Below are positions 54,129 to 61,996 of a stretch of 64,000 nucleotides of DNA, piece after piece. The DNA is from Novipirellula artificiosorum (GTDB lineage: Bacteria; Planctomycetota; Planctomycetia; Pirellulales; Pirellulaceae), in contig NZ_SJPV01000013.1 in the NCBI RefSeq assembly GCF_007860135.1, forward strand, positions 1-64,000. The letters run 5' to 3'. The notes below the pieces were generated by a model. It saw only the letters and a program-made list of their open reading frames with translations. It did not search any database and was not told where the DNA came from. Both the position numbers and the translations under genes were made by a program. Every line of letters starts with the position of its first letter. Positions within the stretch are counted from its first letter, which is position 1.

Positions 54129-54605
54129 TCATGAGGATGCGGATGGCATGTGCTTGGCGATGTACGCTGGCTCCCCCATCCGCTTGAGTAGATCGAGTTG
54201 CAGTTCCAACCAACTCGCATGCCCCTCTTCGTCGACTGCGATTTTCTCAAAGATCTGTCGTGTGCCAATATCACGATCCTCATGCGCTTGAATGGATGAG
54301 GTCGTATAAAACTCAATCGCTTCTTTTTCATCCGATAGATCTGTCTCGAACATCTCCTTCAGTGAGTTTGCTCTAACGGGTGTCTTCTGAAGTTCCAGTT
54401 TTGGATTGCCCTGTAAGAAAAGAATACGGACCAAGAATTCTTCCGAATGCCCGAGTTCCTCTTGCATTTCTTCTCGCATCTTGTTTGCCAACAACTCCAT
54501 CCCCCAATCGTCGAGCACACAAGCGTGCAGTTGATATTGGTGCAGCGCCGTGAGTTCCATTGAGAGTGCTGTTTGTAGATTCTTGATTGTCTCGGCTTTT
54601 GTCAT
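54129..54605 (-). CDS. Bacterioferritin-like ferritin (no heme-ligand Met)
   Basis: 158-residue four-helix bundle. The di-iron ferroxidase residues of bacterioferritin are present: Glu17 (ALSMELTALHQY), Glu50 and His53 (MQEELGHSEE), Glu95 (DEKEAIEFY), and Glu126/His129 (VDEEGHASWLELQLDLL). The segment RILFLQGNPKLELQ matches bacterioferritin RILFLEGLPNLQ. The residue corresponding to the heme-ligand Met52 of E. coli bacterioferritin is Leu51. It likely oxidises and stores iron in the cytoplasm but may not bind heme. It sits alone on the minus strand. Confidence 0.85.
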   Translation of the reverse strand: MTKAETIKNLQTALSMELTALHQYQLHACVLDDWGMELLANKMREEMQEELGHSEEFLVRILFLQGNPKLELQKTPVRANSLKEMFETDLSDEKEAIEFYTTSSIQAHEDRDIGTRQIFEKIAVDEEGHASWLELQLDLLKRMGEPAYIAKHMPSASS

Positions 54606-54727
54606 GTTGGTTCCTTCTTTGTGTGGAGGGGAAACTTCGTTTTGAATTCAAATCATTGCCGATTGACTCTTGCGCAACAAGCAGCTTCCGTTTTTAAACA
54701 ACCAGCAATCAAATGAGGGTGTGTTTG

Positions 54728-54790
54728 TAAGTGGAACAGGCTTCCATCCTGTGTGTCACCCGCTCACGGTCTGGAAGCCTGTGCCACTTA
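54728..54790. repeat. GTGGAACAGGCTTCCATCCTG palindrome, copy 3
   Basis: TAAGTGGAACAGGCTTCCAT ... GTCTGGAAGCCTGTGCCACTTA. The arms form a long imperfect hairpin. Same family as 26145 and 54020. Confidence 0.82.
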
Positions 54791-54801
54791 GCCGGTGCAT
54801 T

Positions 54802-54861
54802 CTACGAGTCGTCATCAATACCGTAAGCACGAAGACGTTCACGTAGCGTTCTGCGGTGCGT
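54802..54861 (-). pseudogene. Possible Fis-type HTH C-terminal remnant
   Basis: One minus-strand frame reads THRRTLRERLRAYGIDDDS then TAG. This looks like the recognition helix end of Fis-type domains in NtrC-class regulators (HRRTLQRKLRKYGI). An in-frame TAA lies just upstream, so only this scrap is left, if real. Confidence 0.25.
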
Positions 54862-55077
54862 TTAAGGATTCACACCACCATTGTGCGAGAACAGCCGCGA
54901 TGGAAAATCCGTCGCATGCGATGGAAGAAACGCCAAGCGATTGGACGGGACCGTTTGCATTGCCCGGAAAACGGTTGCTCGAAGCCGATCGCTGACCCTT
55001 GGCACGATTCCTGCGATGGTGGTTCGGGAAAGTTGCGTGAGCGGCGCATCGAGAAACCAGATTTGAAAGGGAGCTTC

Positions 55078-56088
55078 GTGCCGAACAGACGATCCGCGTT
55101 CACACTTGTCGAATTACTTGTTGTCATCGCCATCATTGGTGTTCTCGTCGGCTTGCTGCTTCCTGCGGTTCAGGCCGCACGGGAAGCCGCTCGACGGATG
55201 CAGTGCAGCAACAATTTGAAACAGATCGCGCTGGCATGTCACAACTACCAAAGTGCCTTTAAGAAATTTCCGCCATCAGCGATCGTTGACTTGAGTGTCA
55301 CCAGTACGGGCAATAACGGATCGTGGGGCGTCCATGGCCGCATCCTTCCCTACCTTGAGCAAGGTAACGTCTACGAGACGGTTGACCTGTCGCTGGCCTG
55401 GGACAATCAAATCTCGATCGACGGATTGAAAATCCCGACCTATGCTTGCCCAAGCGACCCTGGAACGGATCAAGTTCGCGTGTTTGGCGACGGACGGCCT
55501 TCGCTGTACCCAACGACTTATGGTTTCAACTTTGGCCGTTGGTTCGTCTTCAACCCGACCAACCGAAGGAGCGGCGATGGGATGTTCTATCCCAATTCAT
55601 TCTTGAGCTTTCGTGACTGTTTAGACGGGACCAGCCAAACGTTGCTCGTCGGCGAAGTGAAAGCCTGGACTCCCTACCAACGCAACGGCGGACCGCCATC
55701 CGTTGCGATGCCAATCAACAAGGGTGAAGTTGAAGCGATCGTGGCCAGTGGTGCTCAATTCAAGAATACCGGTCACACGGAATGGCCCGACGGTCGTGTT
55801 CACCACACGGGGTTCACCGTGACGCTTGCTCCCAACAGCAAAGTGCAATTCTCCAACGACGGCCAATTGCACGAAGAGATGGACTTCAACTCTTGGCAAG
55901 AAGGCAAGAACGGTATTGCGGGCAACCCGACTTACGCGATCATCACGTCGCGAAGCTATCACACTGGATTGGTGAACGTGTCTAAACTGGATGGCAGTGT
56001 TTCGTCAATCACCGAGTCAATCGACCTGCACATTTGGCAGGCACTTGGAACGCGAAACGGTCGGGAAGTCATCGAGGGCGACTGGTGA
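55078..56088 (+). CDS. DUF1559 domain secreted pilin-like protein
   Basis: GTG at 55078 with AGGGAG five bases upstream gives 336 residues. It has the pilin-type leader (RSAFTLVELLVVIAIIGVLV, GLLLPAVQAAREAARRMQCS) and DUF1559 landmarks: ILPYLEQGNVY, YACPSDPGTD, FRDCLDGTSQTLLVGEV and YHTGLVNVSKLDGSVSSITE. The open frame extends to 54856, but only this start places the leader correctly. Domain length is typical. Function is presumed structural. Confidence 0.9.
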   Translation: MPNRRSAFTLVELLVVIAIIGVLVGLLLPAVQAAREAARRMQCSNNLKQIALACHNYQSAFKKFPPSAIVDLSVTSTGNNGSWGVHGRILPYLEQGNVYETVDLSLAWDNQISIDGLKIPTYACPSDPGTDQVRVFGDGRPSLYPTTYGFNFGRWFVFNPTNRRSGDGMFYPNSFLSFRDCLDGTSQTLLVGEVKAWTPYQRNGGPPSVAMPINKGEVEAIVASGAQFKNTGHTEWPDGRVHHTGFTVTLAPNSKVQFSNDGQLHEEMDFNSWQEGKNGIAGNPTYAIITSRSYHTGLVNVSKLDGSVSSITESIDLHIWQALGTRNGREVIEGDW

Positions 56089-56308
56089 GGCGAGCAGCGG
56101 TAATTCGTTTGCCAATGTGTCGGTGGCGTCTTGCCGTCGATACCGTAAGTTCTTTTCTGCCGCTCGCCTCCGTTTGCTATCGGTAACCGTGCAAAACGGT
56201 GGTTCGAATGGTCTTTCTTTTCCGCATGAAAGCGGGCGAACTGGGGTAAATAAATATGGCTCATCCGACGGAAGCGCGCGGAACCCAGACCCGAGGTTTT
56301 TTGGAGGT

Positions 56309-57684
56309 ATGGCTCCGGTGTCCAATGATCTCTTAGAAAAGAGTCCCCGACGGACGGTCGTCCGCCGGGAACCGGTAGCACCCTTGGCGCACCGTCGACC
56401 GGGATATCCCTTGTCAAGTTGCACCTCTGCAGAGCTCCACTCCGTTTCTCCCGACAACTGCACGGCTGGACGCATTTTGCGGGGTTGTACGCGGGCGAAC
56501 ATGTGGCGGCGACGGAGTTCGTGATCGGTGCGACTTTTGTTGCGTTGGGTGCAACGACGACGGATATTTTGGTCGGATTGCTGATTGGCAACATCCTTGC
56601 GATCCTAAGCTGGACGCTGATCACAACGCCGATCGCCGTACAGACGCGACTGAGTCTCTACACGTATCTGCACAAGATCGCGGGCGACTCGATGAGTGAT
56701 CTTTACAACGCGGCCAACGTGCTGATCTTTACGGTGATCTCCGCCGCGATGACATGGCACTCTTGCGGTACGCCAAGAAAACGGTTTACGGGCTCTGCAC
56801 CAGTGCGGGAATGCTGTTCGGCCACGACATCGCATGGATCGCCGCAGGCATTATGGGCGCGGGAACGGCGGTATTGCTCAAATCCACCATCGTTGAACTC
56901 GACCCCGGCGATGTTACCTATCGAGCGTTAGGATTGTCGGGTTCCGTCATCGTGATCGTTGCCGGATGGACGACGGCCAATGCGAACCTCTACCGAGCCG
57001 GTTTGGCCGCCCAAGCCATCTTTCATCCACGAAAGCAGGTCACTTTCGCTGTCGGCGTCGCGACTGTTGTGATCGCCTGTTTCCCCCTTGTTTACAAGCA
57101 GATCTTGCCCCTGTTGACCTACGCTGGGTTGTTGGTCGTTCCCGTCGGTAGAATCGTCTTCGCGGAACACTTCCTCTTTCCACGCATCGGGTTGACTCGA
57201 TATTGGGTTAAGTATCGCGGTCTAACGCGTAGCACGCCCGCGATCGCTTCCTGGGCGGCTGGTTTGGCGCTCGGGTTTGGACTGAACTATTTGCAAGTCA
57301 TGTCGTTCTTCTATCTGTTCCTTCCGACTTGGGCCTTCACGATCGTCCTCTACACAATCATGGCAAGTCGATACGGCGCGGCACGAAGCTACCCGGCTGA
57401 AGAAGCCGCCGAGCGAGAGTTGAGTAACGCGATCCGGGAATTTCAATCAGAACAAGCCCTTTCGGAAGGGGAACCCATTCACGACGATTCGTTGATGTCA
57501 AAAGTGTTGCGAGGGGTTGCCTGGATCGCTTTGGCGGTGACGTTGGTTCTGGCCCTGATCGTGATGTTCGCCAGTGGTGATATGGTTGCGTACGAACGCA
57601 ACGTCGGTTTTTTCTACACGTGGGGCTTTATCTGTACGATCGTCTATTTCGGATCCGCTTACTGGGCTTTGCAACGCACCAAAA
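56309..57684 (+). pseudogene. NCS1-family nucleobase/cation symporter, frameshifted
   Basis: The start region (MAPVSNDLLEKSP at 56309) and the NCS1 body lie in different frames. One segment (about 56465-56745) reads FAGLYAGEHVAATEFVIGAT, LIGNILAILSWTLITTPIAV and LYTYLHKIAGDSMSDLYNAA. A second, in another frame from about 56754, reads MLFGHDIAWIAAGIMGAGTA and GWTTANANLYRAGLAAQAIF, then FPRIGLTRYW and further helices to SAYWAL near 57670. The order matches cytosine/purine permeases (CodB type, ~480 residues). About 80-100 residues between the two segments seem to be lost. It would have imported nucleobases; as written it cannot be made in one piece. Confidence 0.78.
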
Positions 57685-57884
57685 ACCTCAACCGGGCGCG
57701 CACCGGAATCGTTCATGTCGGTGTAGGTGGTTTTCATCGCTCACACGAAGCGTTCTATACCGACGAATTGCTCCAGTCCGGTGGTACCACGAATTGGGGC
57801 ATCTGCGGCGTCGGGCTGCGTGGTACGGATGTCGCCTCGAATCCTAGCCCGGGTTATTCATCAGTCCAAACACCTTCCCCGTAA
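57685..57884 (+). pseudogene. Mannitol-dehydrogenase-like N-terminal fragment fused to the permease frame
   Basis: Straight after the last permease helix the same frame reads LNRARTGIVHVGVGGFHRSH, EAFYTDELLQSG and TNWGICGVGLRGTD. This is the Rossmann start of mannitol/fructuronate dehydrogenases (GIVHxGxGxFHRxHxAxYxDxLL...WGICGVGL). It stops after ~50 residues and the frame ends at 57884. The rest of the ~480-residue enzyme is absent. Confidence 0.8.
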
Positions 57885-57936
57885 CCCTTTGTATACAAAG
57901 TGCTTACATCGCTTGAGTGAGAAACAGACTGCGCAC

Positions 57937-58007
57937 GTTGGAGTCGTAGGCTTTAGCCGATTCAGCAAGGCTCCAGCACTCAATCGGCTAAAGCCTACCA
58001 CTCCAAC
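57937..58007. repeat. GTTGGAGTCGTAGGCTTTAGCCG palindrome
   Basis: Long inverted repeat: GTTGGAGTCGTAGGCTTTAG ... CTAAAGCCTACCACTCCAAC. It shares GGCTTTAGCCG with the tandem repeat at 6252-6450. It lies next to the truncated dehydrogenase fragment. Confidence 0.85.
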
Positions 58008-58019
58008 AAATAATCCGGG

Positions 58020-58736
58020 CTAGCGAACGGAATCATCCCCACTTAGGCCAGGAAATTTTCCACGGGGTAGCTTCATCATGCCATGGTCGGTCAGGCGATC
58101 CAGTTCTTTGTAGCGAATGTCGACCAATGCTGTTATTTGTCTAAAGATCGCCTCGACGCGGTCCTTTGCAGACTGACGCGATTGGCCAAGTTCTGTTGAC
58201 ACGGTGCCGTCCGATTGCTGAACGAGGACCGCGTTCTCTAACAGAAGTTCACGGAATCGTTTCTCATGCCTTGGATCACTTGAAATCCGTACATGGTCAA
58301 GTTCGTGCAGCACCAGTCGGTTCGTCCAGAACGTCTCTCGGCTAGGACGCTCGCGGAACCAAACGATATGATCGCAGCGGAGTCCGCCGCTTCCCAAGCG
58401 GATTGTCGTCACCATCTGCTGGCGATTGCCTCGTCGCTGCAGACGACTTTGCGTACGAAAGTCATAGTTCATTTTGTAAACGGTTAAGCCGCCCAGGCGA
58501 CGTCCGTTTGGCATCGTCATCGATGAAGGCTTTTCCTGCCATCCGTAGCAAAATCGCACGTCCGCTTGGTTCAGCAGTTTCGCGACGCTGGGGGGCGGTG
58601 GAGGTAATTCGGAAAGCTCGATCGTTCCTGATTGAGCTTTGGCGGTTGGCAAGTTGATAAGGAAAATGGCTGCCAACGCCATCAACACCCTAGCGACTAC
58701 CGGGAGCATCGCGCGTCGTTTGATGTGCAAGGACAT
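58020..58736 (-). CDS. Exported protein with HExxH motif, putative metallopeptidase-like
   Basis: ATG at 58736 gives 238 residues with a signal peptide (LPVVARVLMALAAIFLINLP, TAKA). A proline run (LPPPPPS) precedes a beta-rich domain (VRFCYGWQEKPSSMTMPNGR). Then LVLHELDHVRISSDPRHEKR contains H144-E145-L-D-H148. HExxH plus a following helix is the zinc site of many metallopeptidases, similar in outline to DUF922-type proteins (HExxHxxI). Two Cys (63 and 121) could pair. I know no close family, so the activity is a guess. The upstream frame to 58832 lacks a leader. Confidence 0.6.
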   Translation of the reverse strand: MSLHIKRRAMLPVVARVLMALAAIFLINLPTAKAQSGTIELSELPPPPPSVAKLLNQADVRFCYGWQEKPSSMTMPNGRRLGGLTVYKMNYDFRTQSRLQRRGNRQQMVTTIRLGSGGLRCDHIVWFRERPSRETFWTNRLVLHELDHVRISSDPRHEKRFRELLLENAVLVQQSDGTVSTELGQSRQSAKDRVEAIFRQITALVDIRYKELDRLTDHGMMKLPRGKFPGLSGDDSVR

Positions 58737-59135
58737 GAAAGTATATTGCTTTGCGAGTCGAAGAGCAGAGTCAGGGGAATTGCGATCTTCACCCTGCAGT
58801 TCAAGGGCGTTTCGCCCGCGCCAATGCCACATTTGCTCGCAGAACTTTTCGTAGCGGAAGCCGTCAAAACACTCGGCCTCATGACATCTGAACCATCGTA
58901 ACTTGTAACGAGTCGGGCTGCCGACAGCGTGACATCGAGCGGAGGAGATCGTCCTCTAGAAGTGTTGCGATGGGTGTCTCCCGCAAATCCATTGTTTGGT
59001 GCATGGAAGACACCGGCAAAGAGCAATGTCAACCTTATCACGTGAGCCGGGATCATGGTCACTTTCAACACCTTAAGCGTCGATCAGGCGTCGTATGCCC
59101 AGCCTTTTCGCGGGAACTTTCGCGGAGGGGATAAG
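58737..59135. other. Divergent intergenic region
   Basis: No gene is supported. Both neighbours are read outward, so it should hold their promoters. GGAGGGG at 59123-59129 is the ribosome-binding site for the next gene. Confidence 0.5.
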
Positions 59136-59810
59136 ATGGTAGACCGCGAAGTCGTAAGCATCCTGGGTGCGGACTGTCCGATCGGCAAGCAGATCGTCGA
59201 CGTTTCTTTGCGTTGTGGTTACCAGGTGCAAGCGCTGACTCAGGGGAAAATTGGACGATCGCCCAACGAATACTTGAGCGTATTGAAAAGCGATTGTTTC
59301 GCCGCACGAGATATTCAGGCCGTTGTTCGCGGAAGTTCCTGCGTCATCAACCTGTGCAACGTCAGCGGCTATGACGGAAGCAAAGAGCGGCCAACGAGTA
59401 CAACTGTTACCAAGTTTGCATTACAAGCGATGCAGAAGACGAAGGCGAATCGCTATTTACTCGTCACGCACCAATGTGTTGCGATTCCCGGTGATCGCAA
59501 GCTCAGGCCCAATGGTATCGTATCCAGATACCTTTGGCCGCTAGCGCATCGCGCGCAATGGAAAGAGATGCAAGCCGAAGCCGACTTGCTCATCCAAACA
59601 CCGATTGATTGGACGATCGTTCGGTGCCCCCCGATCAAAAACATCGTGGGTTTCGGACCTGTCCGTACCGATCACCGAAGTCCCGTTGGACGCTTTGTTT
59701 CTCTCAATCGACTTGCACGTTTCCTGGTTCATTTGAAGGACTGCGACCACTATCGGCAAAAGGCAATTTTTGTCGCCAGCCGACCCACGCGATCTCAGTT
59801 TGCAATGTGA
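59136..59810 (+). CDS. NAD(P)-binding protein, atypical SDR / NmrA-like
   Basis: ATG 59136 follows GGAGGGG by six bases and gives 224 residues. The N-terminus is a Rossmann strand-turn-helix (REVVSILGADCPIGKQIVDV) in which GADCPIG replaces the usual GATGxxG. Later elements are CVINLCNVSGYDG, KANRYLLVTHQCVA and a C-terminal LIQTPIDWTIVRCPPI, the DWTIVRP motif of NmrA-like SDRs. Such proteins act as oxidoreductases or NAD(P) sensors. The YxxxK catalytic pair is not evident, so a binding or regulatory role is likely. Confidence 0.72.
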   Translation: MVDREVVSILGADCPIGKQIVDVSLRCGYQVQALTQGKIGRSPNEYLSVLKSDCFAARDIQAVVRGSSCVINLCNVSGYDGSKERPTSTTVTKFALQAMQKTKANRYLLVTHQCVAIPGDRKLRPNGIVSRYLWPLAHRAQWKEMQAEADLLIQTPIDWTIVRCPPIKNIVGFGPVRTDHRSPVGRFVSLNRLARFLVHLKDCDHYRQKAIFVASRPTRSQFAM

Positions 59811-60023
59811 CTCGGAAAACTCACACCAAAATCGCAGGCAACCTACTCGGCGACAAACGCTCCGATTGAGACAGTTCATGCGACTGGGGCAGTCTTGATT
59901 TGCGATGACTTATGAAAGCATGTCTAGGATGGTAGAATAATTGATCGTAATGGGGATGGTTCGAATCCGTTCGCAACGGTCCCCCTTCCTTTCATCCAGA
60001 CAGCCGAGCTCGAGAGTACGAAT

Positions 60024-61025
60024 ATGGATGGTTACCAGCGTTATATGGCAAGCCTGAAAGGGCAACCGGTCGATTTCCTTCCACGGACCCCGATCCTGAT
60101 GCAGTATGCTGCGGAATACATCGGCTCGGATTACGCCGCTTTTGCTTCCGACTATCGGGTCTTGGTCGAGGCGAACCAACGATGTGCAAATGACTTTGGG
60201 ATGGACCAGGTCAGTTGTATCTCTGATCCCTATCGGGAAACACAAGGGTTTGGTTCCACCATCAAGTATGTCACTGACGGCCCACCCCATAGCACGCATC
60301 CGTTGGAAGGTGATAAAAACCTCTCGGTTCTTCAAACGCCTGACCCATTGTCTTCCGTGCGGATGCTCGATCGCGTCAAGGCGGCGGAGGCCTACAAATC
60401 CGAAGCTCAGGAAAAACGCTCCATCTTGGGTTGGATCGAGGGGCCAGCGGCCGAGGCGGCTGACTTACGGAACTTGATGAACTTTATGTTTGACTTGATG
60501 GATGACGAAACCTACGCGTGTGAACTGATGGACCGGTGTGTCGATGTCGGAATCGCATTTGCACAAGCGCAAGTTGACGCTGGAGTGGACACGATCGGAA
60601 TTGGCGACGCGATTGCCAGTCAAGTGGACCCGCGTACTTATGAAAGGTTGATCCAACCCCGAGAAAAGCGGCTGGTGCAGGCGATCCAAGCGATGGGTGC
60701 CTACGTTAAACTTCATATCTGCGGCAATATCACGCATCTTCTTCCGGGGATTGCCGATCTCAGTGTTGATATTCTGGATGTGGATCACATGGTCTCCCTT
60801 TCAACCGTTCGCGCGATGGTAGGCGAACGAGTCGTCCTTGCCGGCAACATGGATCCGGTCTCCGTCGTTCGCAATGGCACGCCGAGTGACATCAAAGACG
60901 CGGTAAGCAAGGCATACGCGGAAGCTGGCAATCCCTTCATGGTCAATGCCGGGTGTGAAATTCCGTCCGCAACGCCAACCGAGAATCTCAAAGCGTTGTG
61001 CGAGCCGGTGAACTACGCTGGATAA
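60024..61025 (+). CDS. Uroporphyrinogen decarboxylase/MtaA-family methyltransferase-like protein
   Basis: 333 residues with the UroD/MtaA TIM-barrel pattern. It has a zinc site of the methyltransferase type: His231 and Cys233 in KLHICGNITHLLPGI and Cys311 in NPFMVNAGCEIPSATP. Other landmarks are ILGWIEGPAAEAADLR, GIGDAIASQVDP and VLAGNMDPVSVV. The H-x-C...C set is typical of corrinoid:CoM-type methyltransferases and not of true HemE, so methyl transfer is more likely than heme synthesis. The gene is alone, and substrate and partner corrinoid protein are unknown. Confidence 0.82.
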   Translation: MDGYQRYMASLKGQPVDFLPRTPILMQYAAEYIGSDYAAFASDYRVLVEANQRCANDFGMDQVSCISDPYRETQGFGSTIKYVTDGPPHSTHPLEGDKNLSVLQTPDPLSSVRMLDRVKAAEAYKSEAQEKRSILGWIEGPAAEAADLRNLMNFMFDLMDDETYACELMDRCVDVGIAFAQAQVDAGVDTIGIGDAIASQVDPRTYERLIQPREKRLVQAIQAMGAYVKLHICGNITHLLPGIADLSVDILDVDHMVSLSTVRAMVGERVVLAGNMDPVSVVRNGTPSDIKDAVSKAYAEAGNPFMVNAGCEIPSATPTENLKALCEPVNYAG

Positions 61026-61067
61026 CATCATTGGCCTAACGACTCACTTCTAAGGCACAAGCAGCAC

Positions 61068-61628
61068 CTAATTACTCATTTCGCGTTGGAGCCAAGCTCG
61101 AGCGTAAGCCCAGTTGCGTTTGGTCGTTCGTGGAGAAACGCCAAGGACCTTGGCTGTCTCTTCAATCGTCAGACCCGTGAAGTAACGCAGTTCGACCAAT
61201 TTCGCAAGTTGTGGGTCTTCGACTGCTAATTTGTTGAGTGCTTCATCGAGGAAAAGCAGCTCCTCCACGTTATCGGGATCCACCGCCGCAGCGTCGTCAT
61301 GTAAGTCGCATCGTCTAATTTCTCCACCACGCTTGGCCCTACCTCTGCGACGCGCGTTTTCGATCAGGATTCTTCGCATCGCTTCGGCGGCAGCTGCGAA
61401 GAAATGCCCTCGTCCATCCCACTGCTGAGAGACGTCGCCACCTACCAATCGCATGAAGGCCTCGTGAACCAAGGCGGTCGGTTGAAGTGTCTGTCCTGAC
61501 GCTTCCTGTTTCATTCGACTTCCCGCCAATCGCCTGAGTTCCTCGTAAACAAGCGGCAATAGATCATTCGCAGCACGGGGGTCGCCTGCTTCGATCGCTG
61601 ATAAGACTTGCGTAATATCTCGGTTCAT
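61068..61628 (-). CDS. ECF-type RNA polymerase sigma factor, TIGR02999-like
   Basis: 186 residues from ATG 61628. Region 2 is LPLVYEELRRLAGSRMKQEA, LQPTALVHEAFMRLVG and HFFAAAAEAMRRILIENARR. Region 4 is LDEALNKLAVEDPQLAKLVE and LRYFTGLTIEETAKVLGVSP. This corresponds to the planctomycete/acidobacterial ECF group usually labelled TIGR02999, which commonly neighbours Ser/Thr kinases or large surface proteins. No anti-sigma factor is adjacent. It is transcribed away from the prenyltransferase-repeat gene. A TTG at 61646 could extend it by six residues. Confidence 0.9.
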   Translation of the reverse strand: MNRDITQVLSAIEAGDPRAANDLLPLVYEELRRLAGSRMKQEASGQTLQPTALVHEAFMRLVGGDVSQQWDGRGHFFAAAAEAMRRILIENARRRGRAKRGGEIRRCDLHDDAAAVDPDNVEELLFLDEALNKLAVEDPQLAKLVELRYFTGLTIEETAKVLGVSPRTTKRNWAYARAWLQREMSN

Positions 61629-61996
61629 GGATCGTATGTCGGGCAATGCGATGAAAAGCGAAAAAGTATCCCGGATTGTAATTCAAACTCGTTTCTTGCC
61701 AATGCGGGCTTCCCCGGCAATCCCGCAAGTCAAGCGTTTGATTGAAGGCTTCGGCAAGTCAAGACCAAGTCGGTGCGTCAGGAAGCTTCGTCGACGTGAA
61801 GGCATAACAGGAGTCACGCCAGTTCCCTATCGAGAGAGGACCATTTGGAAGTCGATTTGTCACGCTTCATTGAAAATGATCCGATCGATCCATGAGGTCG
61901 TGTTGTGACAAAGCTGGCTCGCATTCTCCCATTAAGAGTAGCGGTGGCTACTGCCCGCCGTTTGTCCCGAACCAAATCGACCTCGGCTGAAAGCGA
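61629..61996. other. Divergent intergenic region between sigma factor and prenyltransferase-repeat gene
   Basis: Open frames here (for example 61627-61908 +) have no family signature. This region must carry the divergent promoters. I could not identify boxes. Confidence 0.45.

Noticed and set aside
56017..56502. 161-residue minus-strand frame over the permease start
   Set aside because: It overlaps the DUF1559 3' end and the permease remnant and has no family features.
59935..59985. GGTTCGAATCC-like string suggesting a tRNA T-arm
   Set aside because: The surrounding bases do not form an acceptor stem, D-arm or anticodon arm; it is a chance match before the UroD-family gene.
61627..61908. 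93-residue frame between the sigma factor and the prenyltransferase-repeat gene
   Set aside because: It overlaps the divergent promoter region and the sigma-factor start, and its composition is biased to Arg/Ser without motifs.
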